Below are positions 8,283 through 15,958 of a stretch of DNA of 64,000 bases, one piece after another. The notes beneath the pieces were generated by a model, which saw only the letters and a list, made by a program, of their open reading frames with translations, was not told where the DNA came from and ran no database searches. Every line of letters starts with the position of its first letter. The first letter of the stretch is position 1. The stretch comes from Acidobacteriota bacterium (GTDB taxonomy: Bacteria > Acidobacteriota > Blastocatellia > Pyrinomonadales > Pyrinomonadaceae). The stretch lies in the NCBI GenBank assembly GCA_018269075.1, contig JAFDVJ010000014.1:1-64000 (forward strand), given 5' to 3'. The translations under genes were made by a program, and so were the position numbers.

Positions 8283-9014
8283 TTACTTCGCCGACGCTTC
8301 CTTGTCCTTCGGGAGCATATACAGAATCCGCGAGCAGTTTTCGCAGGTGATGATCTGGTCGCCGCGTTTGACTTCCATCTGCATATGCGGGCGGAGCGTG
8401 ATGTAGCACGCGCTGCACGAGCCGTTGATGACCTCGGCGACGGCGATCCCGTCGCGGCTGCGCTGCGCGTAGCGGTCGTAGATCGCCGCCAGATTTTTCG
8501 GCAGCGTCGTGAAGACCTCGTGGCGCTTGGCGGTTTCGGCGGCGAGCTCTTCGCGGGCGGCGTCGATCTCGGCGTCGAAGGCGGCGAGCTCTTCGGCGCG
8601 TTTCGATTCCATCCCGCCGATCTCCTCGGCGCGTTCGTCGAGCGTCTTTTCGACCTCTTCGGCGGCCGTGATCTTTTCGAGCACCTGCGTCTCGAGCGTG
8701 CCGATCTGTTTCTGCAGCGCGTCCGTCTCGCGCATCGCCGTCTCGTATTCCTTCTGGTTCTGCGCGTGCTTCAGATTGCGGTCGGCGCGTTCGAGATAGG
8801 TCCGGTTCTCGGCGATCTGCCGTTCGAGCTCGGCGCGCGCGGCCCTCAGATTTTCGTGGTTCGTCTGAATCTCGCGAATGGAAGAGGCGTGCCGCTCAAA
8901 CTCCTGTTCAATCCCTGCACGCCTCTCGTCCGCTGTCTCGATAATTTTTTTTAGTCTTCTAATGTTCGTATCTGTCAGTTGTAAACTTATTAACTTCTCT
9001 AGTTCTGCTTTCAC
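8283..9014 (-). CDS. Coiled-coil C4 zinc-ribbon protein (COG1579 family)
   Basis: A protein of 243 residues. Residues 1 to about 180 form a long coiled coil rich in Glu, Ala and Arg; the C terminus carries a C4 zinc ribbon with CSAC about 20 residues before CENC. This is the COG1579 (zf-RING_7) architecture, a conserved bacterial family often described as a putative nucleic-acid-binding protein; its molecular role is not settled. Translation starts at a GTG (9014); there is no better in-frame ATG. The gene is followed by a clear intrinsic terminator and appears monocistronic. Confidence 0.88.
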   Translation of the reverse strand: MKAELEKLISLQLTDTNIRRLKKIIETADERRAGIEQEFERHASSIREIQTNHENLRAARAELERQIAENRTYLERADRNLKHAQNQKEYETAMRETDALQKQIGTLETQVLEKITAAEEVEKTLDERAEEIGGMESKRAEELAAFDAEIDAAREELAAETAKRHEVFTTLPKNLAAIYDRYAQRSRDGIAVAEVINGSCSACYITLRPHMQMEVKRGDQIITCENCSRILYMLPKDKEASAK

Positions 9015-9099
9015 GTTTCAAAAAATATCCCCTTATATTATTTCGATATTCAATAAGTATTTATTCTACACGACAATATCCGAAAAGAACAATCATTGG

Positions 9100-9240
9100 G
9101 ATTTCGGATTTCGGATTTCGGATTTCGGATTGGTTTCGAGGCGCAACGGCAATGTTTCACCTTCGACCGATCCTTATCGAATTTGCTTAAAGCGCAAAGA
9201 GAATATTCCAAATCGACATAATCCGAAATCCGAAATCGGA
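9100..9240. repeat. MITE-like element, short relative of 4709-4933
   Basis: Forward GGATTTC heptamers (9100-9136) and inverted ones (9221-9240) flank a core of about 85 bp. The core aligns with the ends of the core at 4747-4895: GGTTTCG then GGCGC, CTTCGACCG, TATCGAATT and GCGCAAAG in the same order, with about 70 bp fewer between them. Confidence 0.7.
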
Positions 9241-9780
9241 TCATTTTTCCCGGAGACCGAGGAAGATTTCGAAATGATCAATCAGGTCGCGGAGCTCGAA
9301 CGAGAGACGGAGGCGGTCTTCGCCGACGGTGAACCAGCGCGGGCGGTCTTCGTATTTGAGCAGATGCAGCTCGGCGTTGCTGCGGGCGCGGCCGAAATGC
9401 GTGAGCCGCGCGACCGCGAGCGCGCTGCCGCGCATAAATCCGTCGCCCGGCGTCCGCGTCCAACCCGCTTCGACCGTCAGACATCTCACTCCCTGACGAA
9501 AGGTCAAAAGCGAGCCCGCGTAAGTCGTCAAGCCGGAAGAAAAACGGTGATTGTCGCGGCGCTCGATCAGGATTCCGGCGTTTTTGCGGTTGGCGTGCTC
9601 GGCAACTTCGGTCATCGTGTCGAAGAGCCATTTGACCGAGGCCTCGCGGAGCGCGTCGTTGGCGTTTTTGACGGCGAGGAATTCGGCAAAGCCCGCGCGC
9701 TCGAGCGACCGCGGGTCGTTCGCCGCTTCAGCGATCATCTGCTCCCAGAATTCGTCGAGCTCGTTCATAGTTTGAAGCAT
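9241..9780 (-). CDS. Conserved hypothetical protein, about 179 residues
   Basis: A soluble protein without signal peptide or membrane helix; I recognise no family. It is helix-rich at the N terminus (MNELDEFWEQMIAEAAND) and mixed further on, with many charged residues. The reading frame, codon use and GC-rich third positions resemble the neighbouring genes, so it is probably real. Two in-frame ATGs are close, 9780 (MLQTMNEL) and 9768 (MNELDEFW). The more distal TTG at 9804 is excluded because it lies beside the -10 of a good promoter at 9798-9826. The 3' end abuts the repeat element at 9100-9240. Confidence 0.65.
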   Translation of the reverse strand: MLQTMNELDEFWEQMIAEAANDPRSLERAGFAEFLAVKNANDALREASVKWLFDTMTEVAEHANRKNAGILIERRDNHRFSSGLTTYAGSLLTFRQGVRCLTVEAGWTRTPGDGFMRGSALAVARLTHFGRARSNAELHLLKYEDRPRWFTVGEDRLRLSFELRDLIDHFEIFLGLREK

Positions 9781-9797
9781 AAAACCGCGCGGCGATA

Positions 9798-9826
9798 ATT
9801 GCAATTTCGTGATATTATTTTGACAA
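9798..9826 (-). promoter_or_regulatory. Sigma-70-type promoter for the gene at 9241-9780
   Basis: On the minus strand TTGTCA (9826-9821), a 17-bp spacer and TGCAAT (9803-9798). The expected start falls 10-20 bases before the chosen ATG. The opposite strand carries a TTGACA at 9820-9825 facing the TPR gene, but without a convincing -10. Confidence 0.55.
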
Positions 9827-9915
9827 ATTGTTTTTGATGCGGATCGAAGCGGGTCCGCGGCGGCATCGATTTTCGATCCGAACCGGCCGCCGATTCGAAT
9901 GTTTTACAAGGCTTT

Positions 9916-12900
9916 ATGAAATATCCGGCAATTATTCTGTTACTGTTGTCTCTCGTCCTCACGGCGGCCGCCCAGAAACCGCGGCCGACGCCGAAAAAAA
10001 GCCCGAAGCCGACGCCGGCGGTCGCGCCCAAGCTCGGCACCGAAGCCGAGGAGTTCGAAAAGGCGCGAACGGTCGCGGACGCCGCCGAACGGATCGGCGC
10101 GCTTCAGAATTTCATCAAGAACTTCCCCGCTTCGACCGAGCTCGTCCGGGCCGCCAGCCTGATCGTCAGCGCGCGCGCCGTGCTCGCCGATCAAAAACTG
10201 CGCGGCGGCGAAACGCAGGCCGGCATCGATCTTTTCAAGCTCGCCGTCGCCGAAGCGCCGACGCCCGTTTCCGACGATCTTTTCACAAAGGTGATTCTCG
10301 GTTTTCCGATCAATCTCGACTCGCTCGGGCAGCGCGACGCGGCGTTCGACGTCGCCAAGCTGATCGAGGAAAAGATCGGCCCGAACGCCGGCCAGATTCT
10401 CGATCTGTCGAAGTTTTACATCAACGTCAAATACGGCACGGAAGCGATCCGGCTCGCCGAAAAGGCGGTCGAGCTCGCGCCCGAGTCGGCGAACGCGCGG
10501 CAGGTGCTGGCGATCGCCTACCGGCTCAATTTCCGGTTCGAGGATTCGGCGAGCGCCTACACGAAGGCGCTCGAGCTCGACGGCGAATCGATCCCGAACC
10601 GCCACGCGCTCGCCGAGATGAAGCGCGCGCTCGGCAAACCGGAAGAGGCCGCCGCGCTCTATCGCGAGATTCTGGCGAAGAATCCGACCGACGAGCCCGC
10701 GCAGACCGGGCTCGCGCTCGCGCTGTTCGGCGCCGGCAAACGCGGCGACGCCGAAGCCGAGATGGAAAAGGCGCTCGCCGCCAATCCCGATAATTTCATA
10801 CTTTTGACCGGCGCCGCCTACTGGTACGCGGCCCACGGCCAGAGCGACAGGGCGCTCGAATTGTCGCAGCAGGCATTGACCGCCAATCCGAACTACGCCT
10901 GGGCCTATATCGCCGAAGCCCGCGCCTTCACGGCGCAGGGCAAGCCGCTCGAAGCCGAAAAGACGCTGCTCGCCGCGCGCCAGTACGCCGACTTCCCGAC
11001 GCTCGATTACGAGCTCGCGACGGCCCGGCTCGCCGCCGGATTGTTTCGCGAAGCCGCCGAGGCGCTCAAAAAGAATTTCACGGTCAACAAGGAAGGTTTG
11101 ATAGAGACCTACATCGGCAACCGCATTTTAGCCGACGGCAACAGCTTTACCGAGCTGCTCTCGCTCGAACGCCGCGCCGATCTGCTCGAGACGACGGCCG
11201 CCGATTCGCCCGAGAACACGAGCCGTCTGAAAACGCTGCTCGAATTCCAGCAGAAGCTCGACGCCGCCGACGCGACCGAGGCCGAGCTCGCGCAGGCCGC
11301 CGACGATTTCGCGAAAGGCGATGACAATATGCGGCTCCACCGCCAGCTTTTCGCGGCGAGCCGCCTGCTCCAGAAAAAAACCGCGCTGCCGAAGGTTCTC
11401 TCGCTGATGCAGTCGGCGATCGGCGGCGTCGACGCGGCGCTCAGCGTTTCCGCGCCGGCGGCGGCCGTGCTCGCCGACGAAATCTACGACAGCCGTCAGT
11501 ATGCGATCCGCCAGAACCTCGTCATCGTCGTCCCCGACATTCCGCGCCAGACGCTCTCGGCCGTCCTGCGCGGGCGGATCGAGGATCTCGCCGGTCAGGC
11601 GTATTTCGAGCAGAACAACAACGAGCTGGCGATCGTCCGGCTGAAGCGCGCGCTCAGCGTCCTGCCCGACAAAAGCGCGTGGCAGCGCGCCGCCGAATGG
11701 CGGATCGGCAAGGCTTACGAGGCCGACGGCAAGGACAAGGAAGCGCTCGCGGCGTATGTCAAAAGCTACGACAAGGACAATCCCGAATTGGGCAAGCGCG
11801 CCGTCATCGAAACGCTGTACGTCAAGATCAACGGCAATACGGACGGCCTCGAAGCGCTGATCGGCCCGAACCCGAACGCGCCGCCGACGGTCGCCGCGAT
11901 CGAGACCAAACCGACGCCGAACGCCACCGACAACGCGCCGCCGTCGCCCGAAACCTCGCCGTCGCCCGAAGCTTCGCCGTCGCCCGAAGCGACGCCTGCG
12001 CCGACGCCCGAAAATCTGCCGACGCCCGCGCCGGTCCCGGAAAAAAATCCCGAAAACGGCGACGCCAAACCGTCGACGAATTCGCTGCCCGAAAATCTGC
12101 CGACGATCCCGGCCGAAAAGACGCCCGGCCCGTCGCCGTCGCCTGAAGTAAAACCGACGCCCGAAACATCGCCGACACCGTCGCCCGCCGAAACACCGGC
12201 CGCCGAAACGACGCCGAAGATCGAGCCGACGCCCGAAGCGACGCCCGCCGAAACGCCGAAAGTCGAGCCGACGCCCGAAGTAACGCCCGCGCCGACACCT
12301 GTCGAAACGCCGAAGATCGAGGAAACGCCGACACCCGAAGCGACGCCGTCGCCCGAGACAACGCCGACGCCGGAAGCGACGCCGACGCCGACGCCGGAAG
12401 CGACACCGACTCCGATGCCGACGCCGGAAGCGACGCCGACGCCGGAAAAGAAACCCGAAAAGATCTCGCAGTTTCCGCCCTCGCCAAAGGTCCAGGCCTC
12501 GAAAACCGAACCCAAACCCGTCGAAACGCCGGCCCCGACCCCGTCCAAAAACATTTTCGAACCCGTGATCATCAACGTCGGCGAGACGCCGGCGAAGACC
12601 GAGACGCCGAAGACGACCGACGAAAAACCGGCGCCGAGCGAAACCGAACCGCCGACGACGACCGCCGAGAAACCGCCGGAAACCGTGCCGAAGACCGATG
12701 AATCCGTCAAGCCCGAAAACAAACCGCCCGAAGAGAAACCGGCGGTCAAGCCGACGGACGAGAAGTTTCTGACCGGCGAAAGCCGGCCGCGCCTGATCGT
12801 CACCGACAACACCGGCGCGAAACCCGTGACGGACGAAAGCGCGGGCTGCCGGATCGTCGTCAACGAGGAAAAAATCTCGCTGCTGAACGGCAGCGCCGGC

Positions 12901-13119
12901 GTCGGCGTCGAGGTCGGCTACGAAACCGACGGCGATCTTTCCCAGATCACCGCTTCGTCGAGCAGCCCGGCCGACGTCTCGGTAATGCTCGACCCGGACA
13001 TCCACAAGGACAAAAAACTCTTCTTCATAATCAAATCGATCAGCCCGAAAACCGGCGAATTCACCGTCATCTTCGAAGCCCCCTGCGGGAAGAAGGAGAT
13101 CCGCGTCAATGTCAGGTAG
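9916..13119 (+). CDS. Secreted TPR protein with long Pro/Thr/Glu linker and C-terminal beta domain
   Basis: A protein of 1067 residues. A signal peptide (about 1-19, MKYPAIILLLLSLVLTAAAQ) is followed by a short Lys/Pro stretch, then about 600 residues of tetratricopeptide-like helices (for example EAIRLAEKAVELAPESANA and ALELSQQALTANPNYAWAY). Residues about 650-940 are low complexity, built from near-repeats such as PTPEATP and KPTPETSP. The last 110 residues look like a beta-rich domain ending FEAPCGKKEIRVNVR. Such a linker suggests the TPR body and the terminal domain act across a distance, for example spanning periplasm or cell surface. Start ATG 9916 is supported by the signal peptide. 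Function unknown; protein-protein scaffold is the best guess. Confidence 0.85.
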   Translation: MKYPAIILLLLSLVLTAAAQKPRPTPKKSPKPTPAVAPKLGTEAEEFEKARTVADAAERIGALQNFIKNFPASTELVRAASLIVSARAVLADQKLRGGETQAGIDLFKLAVAEAPTPVSDDLFTKVILGFPINLDSLGQRDAAFDVAKLIEEKIGPNAGQILDLSKFYINVKYGTEAIRLAEKAVELAPESANARQVLAIAYRLNFRFEDSASAYTKALELDGESIPNRHALAEMKRALGKPEEAAALYREILAKNPTDEPAQTGLALALFGAGKRGDAEAEMEKALAANPDNFILLTGAAYWYAAHGQSDRALELSQQALTANPNYAWAYIAEARAFTAQGKPLEAEKTLLAARQYADFPTLDYELATARLAAGLFREAAEALKKNFTVNKEGLIETYIGNRILADGNSFTELLSLERRADLLETTAADSPENTSRLKTLLEFQQKLDAADATEAELAQAADDFAKGDDNMRLHRQLFAASRLLQKKTALPKVLSLMQSAIGGVDAALSVSAPAAAVLADEIYDSRQYAIRQNLVIVVPDIPRQTLSAVLRGRIEDLAGQAYFEQNNNELAIVRLKRALSVLPDKSAWQRAAEWRIGKAYEADGKDKEALAAYVKSYDKDNPELGKRAVIETLYVKINGNTDGLEALIGPNPNAPPTVAAIETKPTPNATDNAPPSPETSPSPEASPSPEATPAPTPENLPTPAPVPEKNPENGDAKPSTNSLPENLPTIPAEKTPGPSPSPEVKPTPETSPTPSPAETPAAETTPKIEPTPEATPAETPKVEPTPEVTPAPTPVETPKIEETPTPEATPSPETTPTPEATPTPTPEATPTPMPTPEATPTPEKKPEKISQFPPSPKVQASKTEPKPVETPAPTPSKNIFEPVIINVGETPAKTETPKTTDEKPAPSETEPPTTTAEKPPETVPKTDESVKPENKPPEEKPAVKPTDEKFLTGESRPRLIVTDNTGAKPVTDESAGCRIVVNEEKISLLNGSAGVGVEVGYETDGDLSQITASSSSPADVSVMLDPDIHKDKKLFFIIKSISPKTGEFTVIFEAPCGKKEIRVNVR

Positions 13120-13312
13120 TTTAGTTTGGGAAGTTTGGGAAGTTTGGGAAGGAACCGTACAATCGGCTGTCAGCCGGTTGACAGGCGTCAGCCTGTAAAA
13201 ACGTTTCACACCCGCGCGGCGCGGCGACAAACTAACAGTTTGTCGTACATCCAAACTTCCCAAACTTCCCAAACTTCCCAAACTTCCTAAACTTCCCAAA
13301 CTGGATTTTGAA
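13120..13312. repeat. Dispersed 97-bp element with inverted 9-bp repeat arms (copy 1)
   Basis: TTTGGGAAG nonamers (13120-13154) and their reverse complement (13253-13306) flank a 97-bp core at 13156-13252. The core contains three hairpins: GGCTGTCAGCC, ACAGGCGTCAGCCTGT and GACAAACTAACAGTTTGTC. The same core occurs inverted at 24337-24433 with about nine differences, again between nonamer arms. The element fills the gap before era. Confidence 0.8.
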
Positions 13313-13342
13313 GAATTCCGAGTTTTCCGGTAAGTTTGTGTA

Positions 13343-14242
13343 ATGACATCTGATAACTTTCGGAGCGGGTACGTCGCGCTGATCGGGCGGCCGAACGCGG
13401 GAAAATCGACGCTTTTGAATCGTCTGGTCGGCGAAAAGATCGCCGCCGTCTCCAACAAGCCGCAGACCACGCGTCACCGCATCCAGGGCATCGTCACGAA
13501 ACCCGCCGGCCAGATCGTGTTCGTCGATACGCCGGGCGTCCATAAACCCGGCTTTCTGCTCAACCGGCGGATGATGGCGGCCGTCCACGACGCGATTCTC
13601 TCGGTCGATCTCGTCGTCCTGATGCGCGACGCGACCGTCTCGACCGGCAACGGCGACCGGTTCGTCTTCGAGCTCGTCAAAAACGCCGGCAAGCCGGCCG
13701 TTCTCGTCCTCAACAAGATCGACAAACTGAAAGACAAGAACGCGCTTCTGCCGCTGATCGATTCCTATGCGCAGGAGTTCGATTTCGCCGAGATCGTCCC
13801 GGTTTCGGCGCTCAAGGGCGACGCCGTCGACAATCTGCTGGATCAGATCATCAAGCATCTGCCCGAAGGCGAGCCGATCTTCGGCGAGGACGAGCTGACC
13901 GATCAGCCGCTCCGGACGATCGTCGCCGAAATGGTCCGCGAAAAGATTCTCGCCTCGACCGGCGAGGAGATTCCCTACGTGACGGCCGTCGTCACCGAAC
14001 GCTTCGACGAGAGCGATCCCGAGATGCCGAAGATCTACTGCGCGATCTACGTCGAAAAATCGTCGCAGAAAAAGATCGTCATCGGCAAGGGCGGCGCGCG
14101 GATCCGCGACGTCGGGACGAAGGCGCGAATCGACATCGAACAGCTTCTCGGCCGCCGCGTCTACCTGCAGCTTTTCGTCAAGGTCGTCGAAGACTGGCGC
14201 AATCAGGAACGCCGCCTCGACGAGATCGGCATCCGCGAGTGA
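13343..14242 (+). CDS. era: Era, GTPase of 30S ribosome maturation
   Basis: A protein of 299 residues, the usual length for Era. The GTPase domain has G1 GRPNAGKS (15-22), the switch region PQTTRHRIQG, G3 DTPG (62-65) and G4 NKID (124-127). The C-terminal KH domain carries VIGKGGARIRDVG and ends in a basic helix with RRVYLQLFVKV. Era binds the 3' end of 16S rRNA and couples small-subunit assembly to growth. The ATG at 13343 gives the normal N terminus. It stands alone between a TPR gene and a flavoprotein gene, separated from both by repeat DNA, so it is not in the common rnc-era or recO context. Confidence 0.97.
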   Translation: MTSDNFRSGYVALIGRPNAGKSTLLNRLVGEKIAAVSNKPQTTRHRIQGIVTKPAGQIVFVDTPGVHKPGFLLNRRMMAAVHDAILSVDLVVLMRDATVSTGNGDRFVFELVKNAGKPAVLVLNKIDKLKDKNALLPLIDSYAQEFDFAEIVPVSALKGDAVDNLLDQIIKHLPEGEPIFGEDELTDQPLRTIVAEMVREKILASTGEEIPYVTAVVTERFDESDPEMPKIYCAIYVEKSSQKKIVIGKGGARIRDVGTKARIDIEQLLGRRVYLQLFVKVVEDWRNQERRLDEIGIRE

Positions 14243-14300
14243 TCTTTGGTCTTTGATCTTTGGTTTTTGAAATGAAACCCAAGGCCAAAGATCAATCCGG
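14241..14300. repeat. TTTGATC/CTTTGGT heptamer cluster and its inverse
   Basis: GATCTTTGGTCTTTGATC-type heptamers directly after the era stop are followed by an inverted cluster (CCAAGGCCAAAGATC). The same family occurs at 15838-15905 and 47617-47675. Confidence 0.6.
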
Positions 14301-14308
14301 GAAAGAAT

Positions 14309-15481
14309 ATGAAAATCGACAAGGTTCTGATCGTCGGCGGCGGGATCGGCGGTTTGACGTTCGGGCTCACGCTGCGGCGGGTCGGGATTCCGTTCGAGAT
14401 CTTCGAGCGCGCGCCGGAATTGAAGGAAGTCGGCGCGGGCGTCGGTTTATGGGCCAACGCCGTCCGCGTGCTCGACCGGCTCGGCGTCGCCGGCGAGATC
14501 CGTGCGCTCGGCCAGCCTTTGAAATGGGGCGAGATCGCGAATTGGAAGGGCCGCGTCCTGTCGCGCACCGACATCTCCGAAAATCTCGAAAAACGCGACG
14601 CCGCCTGCTACGTCGTCCACCGCGCCGAACTCCACGCGGCGCTCGCCCGGCAGCTCCCCGGCGAAACGATCAAAACCGATCACGAATGCACCGGCTTCGA
14701 GGCAGACGGCGGCCGCGTCATCGTTCATTTCAAAAACGGCGCGACCGCCGAAGGCACGCTCGTCGTCGGTGCCGACGGCCTCAATTCGATGATTCGCCGG
14801 CAGCTCTGGGACGACGGCCGGCCGCGCTACTCGGACCAGACCTGTTTTCGCGCGGTCGTCGAGACGGATTACGCCGACACGGACGTTCTCCGCGAAGTGC
14901 AGGGCGCGGGCCGCCGGTTCGGCCTCTGCCCGCTCGGGAAAGGCCGTCTTTACTGGTTCGCCGCGCTCAACGCGGCGGAAGGCCGGATGATTCCCTTCGC
15001 CGACCGGCCGCGGTTTCTGACCGGGCGCTACGCGGGCTGGGCGTACCGGATTCCCGAGCTGATCGCGGCGACCGCGCCGGAAAAGATCATCCAGAACGAT
15101 CTCGTCGACCGCGTGCCGCTCGAAAAATGGAGCGCCGGCCGCGCGACGCTGCTCGGCGACGCCGCCCACCCGACGACGCCGAATTTCGGTCAGGGCGCGT
15201 GTATGGCGATCGAGGACGCGCTCGTGCTGACGCGCGCGCTCGTCGAAAACGACCGCTTATCGGCGGCGTTCGAGGCTTACGAAGCGGCGCGCCGCCCGCG
15301 GACGAGCGCGATCGTCAACGATTCGTGGAAGTTCGGCCGGCTCGCGCGCTGGGAAAACCCGCTCGCCGTCGGCCTCCGCGAAACGCTCGTCCGGCTGACG
15401 CCCGATTCGGTGACCGCGAAAATGCTCCGCCGCCAGATCGACTACGACGCGGGCCCGCTGCCGGCCGCCGTTCGCCAGTGA
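14309..15481 (+). CDS. FAD-dependent monooxygenase
   Basis: A protein of 390 residues in the aromatic-hydroxylase-type flavoprotein family (PHBH fold). The N-terminal nucleotide-binding motif is GGGIGG (10-15) followed by EIFERAPE; a central GADG motif (VVGADGLNSMIRR) and the second FAD motif GDAAHPTTPNFGQG (from about residue 280) are all present. Such enzymes use NAD(P)H and O2 to hydroxylate or epoxidise a substrate; salicylate hydroxylases and zeaxanthin epoxidases are relatives, but the substrate cannot be read from sequence. The ATG at 14309 is preceded by GGGAAAG. No pathway neighbours are present. Confidence 0.88.
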   Translation: MKIDKVLIVGGGIGGLTFGLTLRRVGIPFEIFERAPELKEVGAGVGLWANAVRVLDRLGVAGEIRALGQPLKWGEIANWKGRVLSRTDISENLEKRDAACYVVHRAELHAALARQLPGETIKTDHECTGFEADGGRVIVHFKNGATAEGTLVVGADGLNSMIRRQLWDDGRPRYSDQTCFRAVVETDYADTDVLREVQGAGRRFGLCPLGKGRLYWFAALNAAEGRMIPFADRPRFLTGRYAGWAYRIPELIAATAPEKIIQNDLVDRVPLEKWSAGRATLLGDAAHPTTPNFGQGACMAIEDALVLTRALVENDRLSAAFEAYEAARRPRTSAIVNDSWKFGRLARWENPLAVGLRETLVRLTPDSVTAKMLRRQIDYDAGPLPAAVRQ

Positions 15482-15544
15482 CCGGCTTATCAGATTTAGT
15501 CAATTTCATCCCGCTCATCTTCCGTTTGTCACAAAAATAGAATC

Positions 15545-15765
15545 TATTTTTTAATATTTTGCTACTGTTGAGACGATAGATTGGTAAACCAAACCAGCCG
15601 GGGACCGCGATGGATGCCGATCGCGGCGGTTTGCTCCAAAAAAACCAAACAAACCCGCGGTGTATTCAGAATTTCCTCCTGACGTTAAGGGAAGGAAAGT
15701 TGGTTGAGGAATCTGACCGGCGGCAACCCTGTTTCCGAAGAGCCGATTTATCAAAATATTTACCT
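15545..15765 (+). other. Intergenic segment with strong hairpins, possible structured RNA
   Basis: Between the flavoprotein and phoD genes. It contains the stem CCGCGAT/ATCGCGG enclosed by AAACC/GGTTT (about 15576-15635), and a second stem GGTTG/CAACC with the conserved-looking GGCGGCAACCC near 15720-15735. A polypurine tract, AAGGGAAGGAAAG, lies between them. I could not match it to a known riboswitch. Its role and strand are open. Confidence 0.3.
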
Positions 15766-15837
15766 GATTTTTGATGATTTAACTTTATTGATTGTGATTG
15801 GCTAATACTTTGGTTTTTATATTTACTAACCAATTCG

Positions 15838-15905
15838 ATCTTTGGCCTGTGGTCTTTGATCTTTGCTCTTTGCTTCATTCTCAAAGATCAAAGATCAAAG
15901 ATCAC
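15838..15905. repeat. TTTGATC heptamer cluster with inverse
   Basis: GATCTTTGGC and TTTGATCTTTGCTC read into the inverted AAAGATCAAAGATCAAAGATC just before the phoD leader. Confidence 0.65.
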
Positions 15906-15958
15906 ATTGTTACTAAACTTAAAAAACGCAGTACTAATAAAATTATTCTAAAAATGAT

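Noticed and set aside
9781-9804. TTG 9804 as start of the gene at 9241
   Set aside because: It lies next to the -10 of a good promoter; ATG 9780 or 9768 is downstream of the expected transcript start.
15666-15765. SAM riboswitch
   Set aside because: Only GGCAACC matches; the other junction segments are absent, and a secreted phosphatase is an unlikely target.
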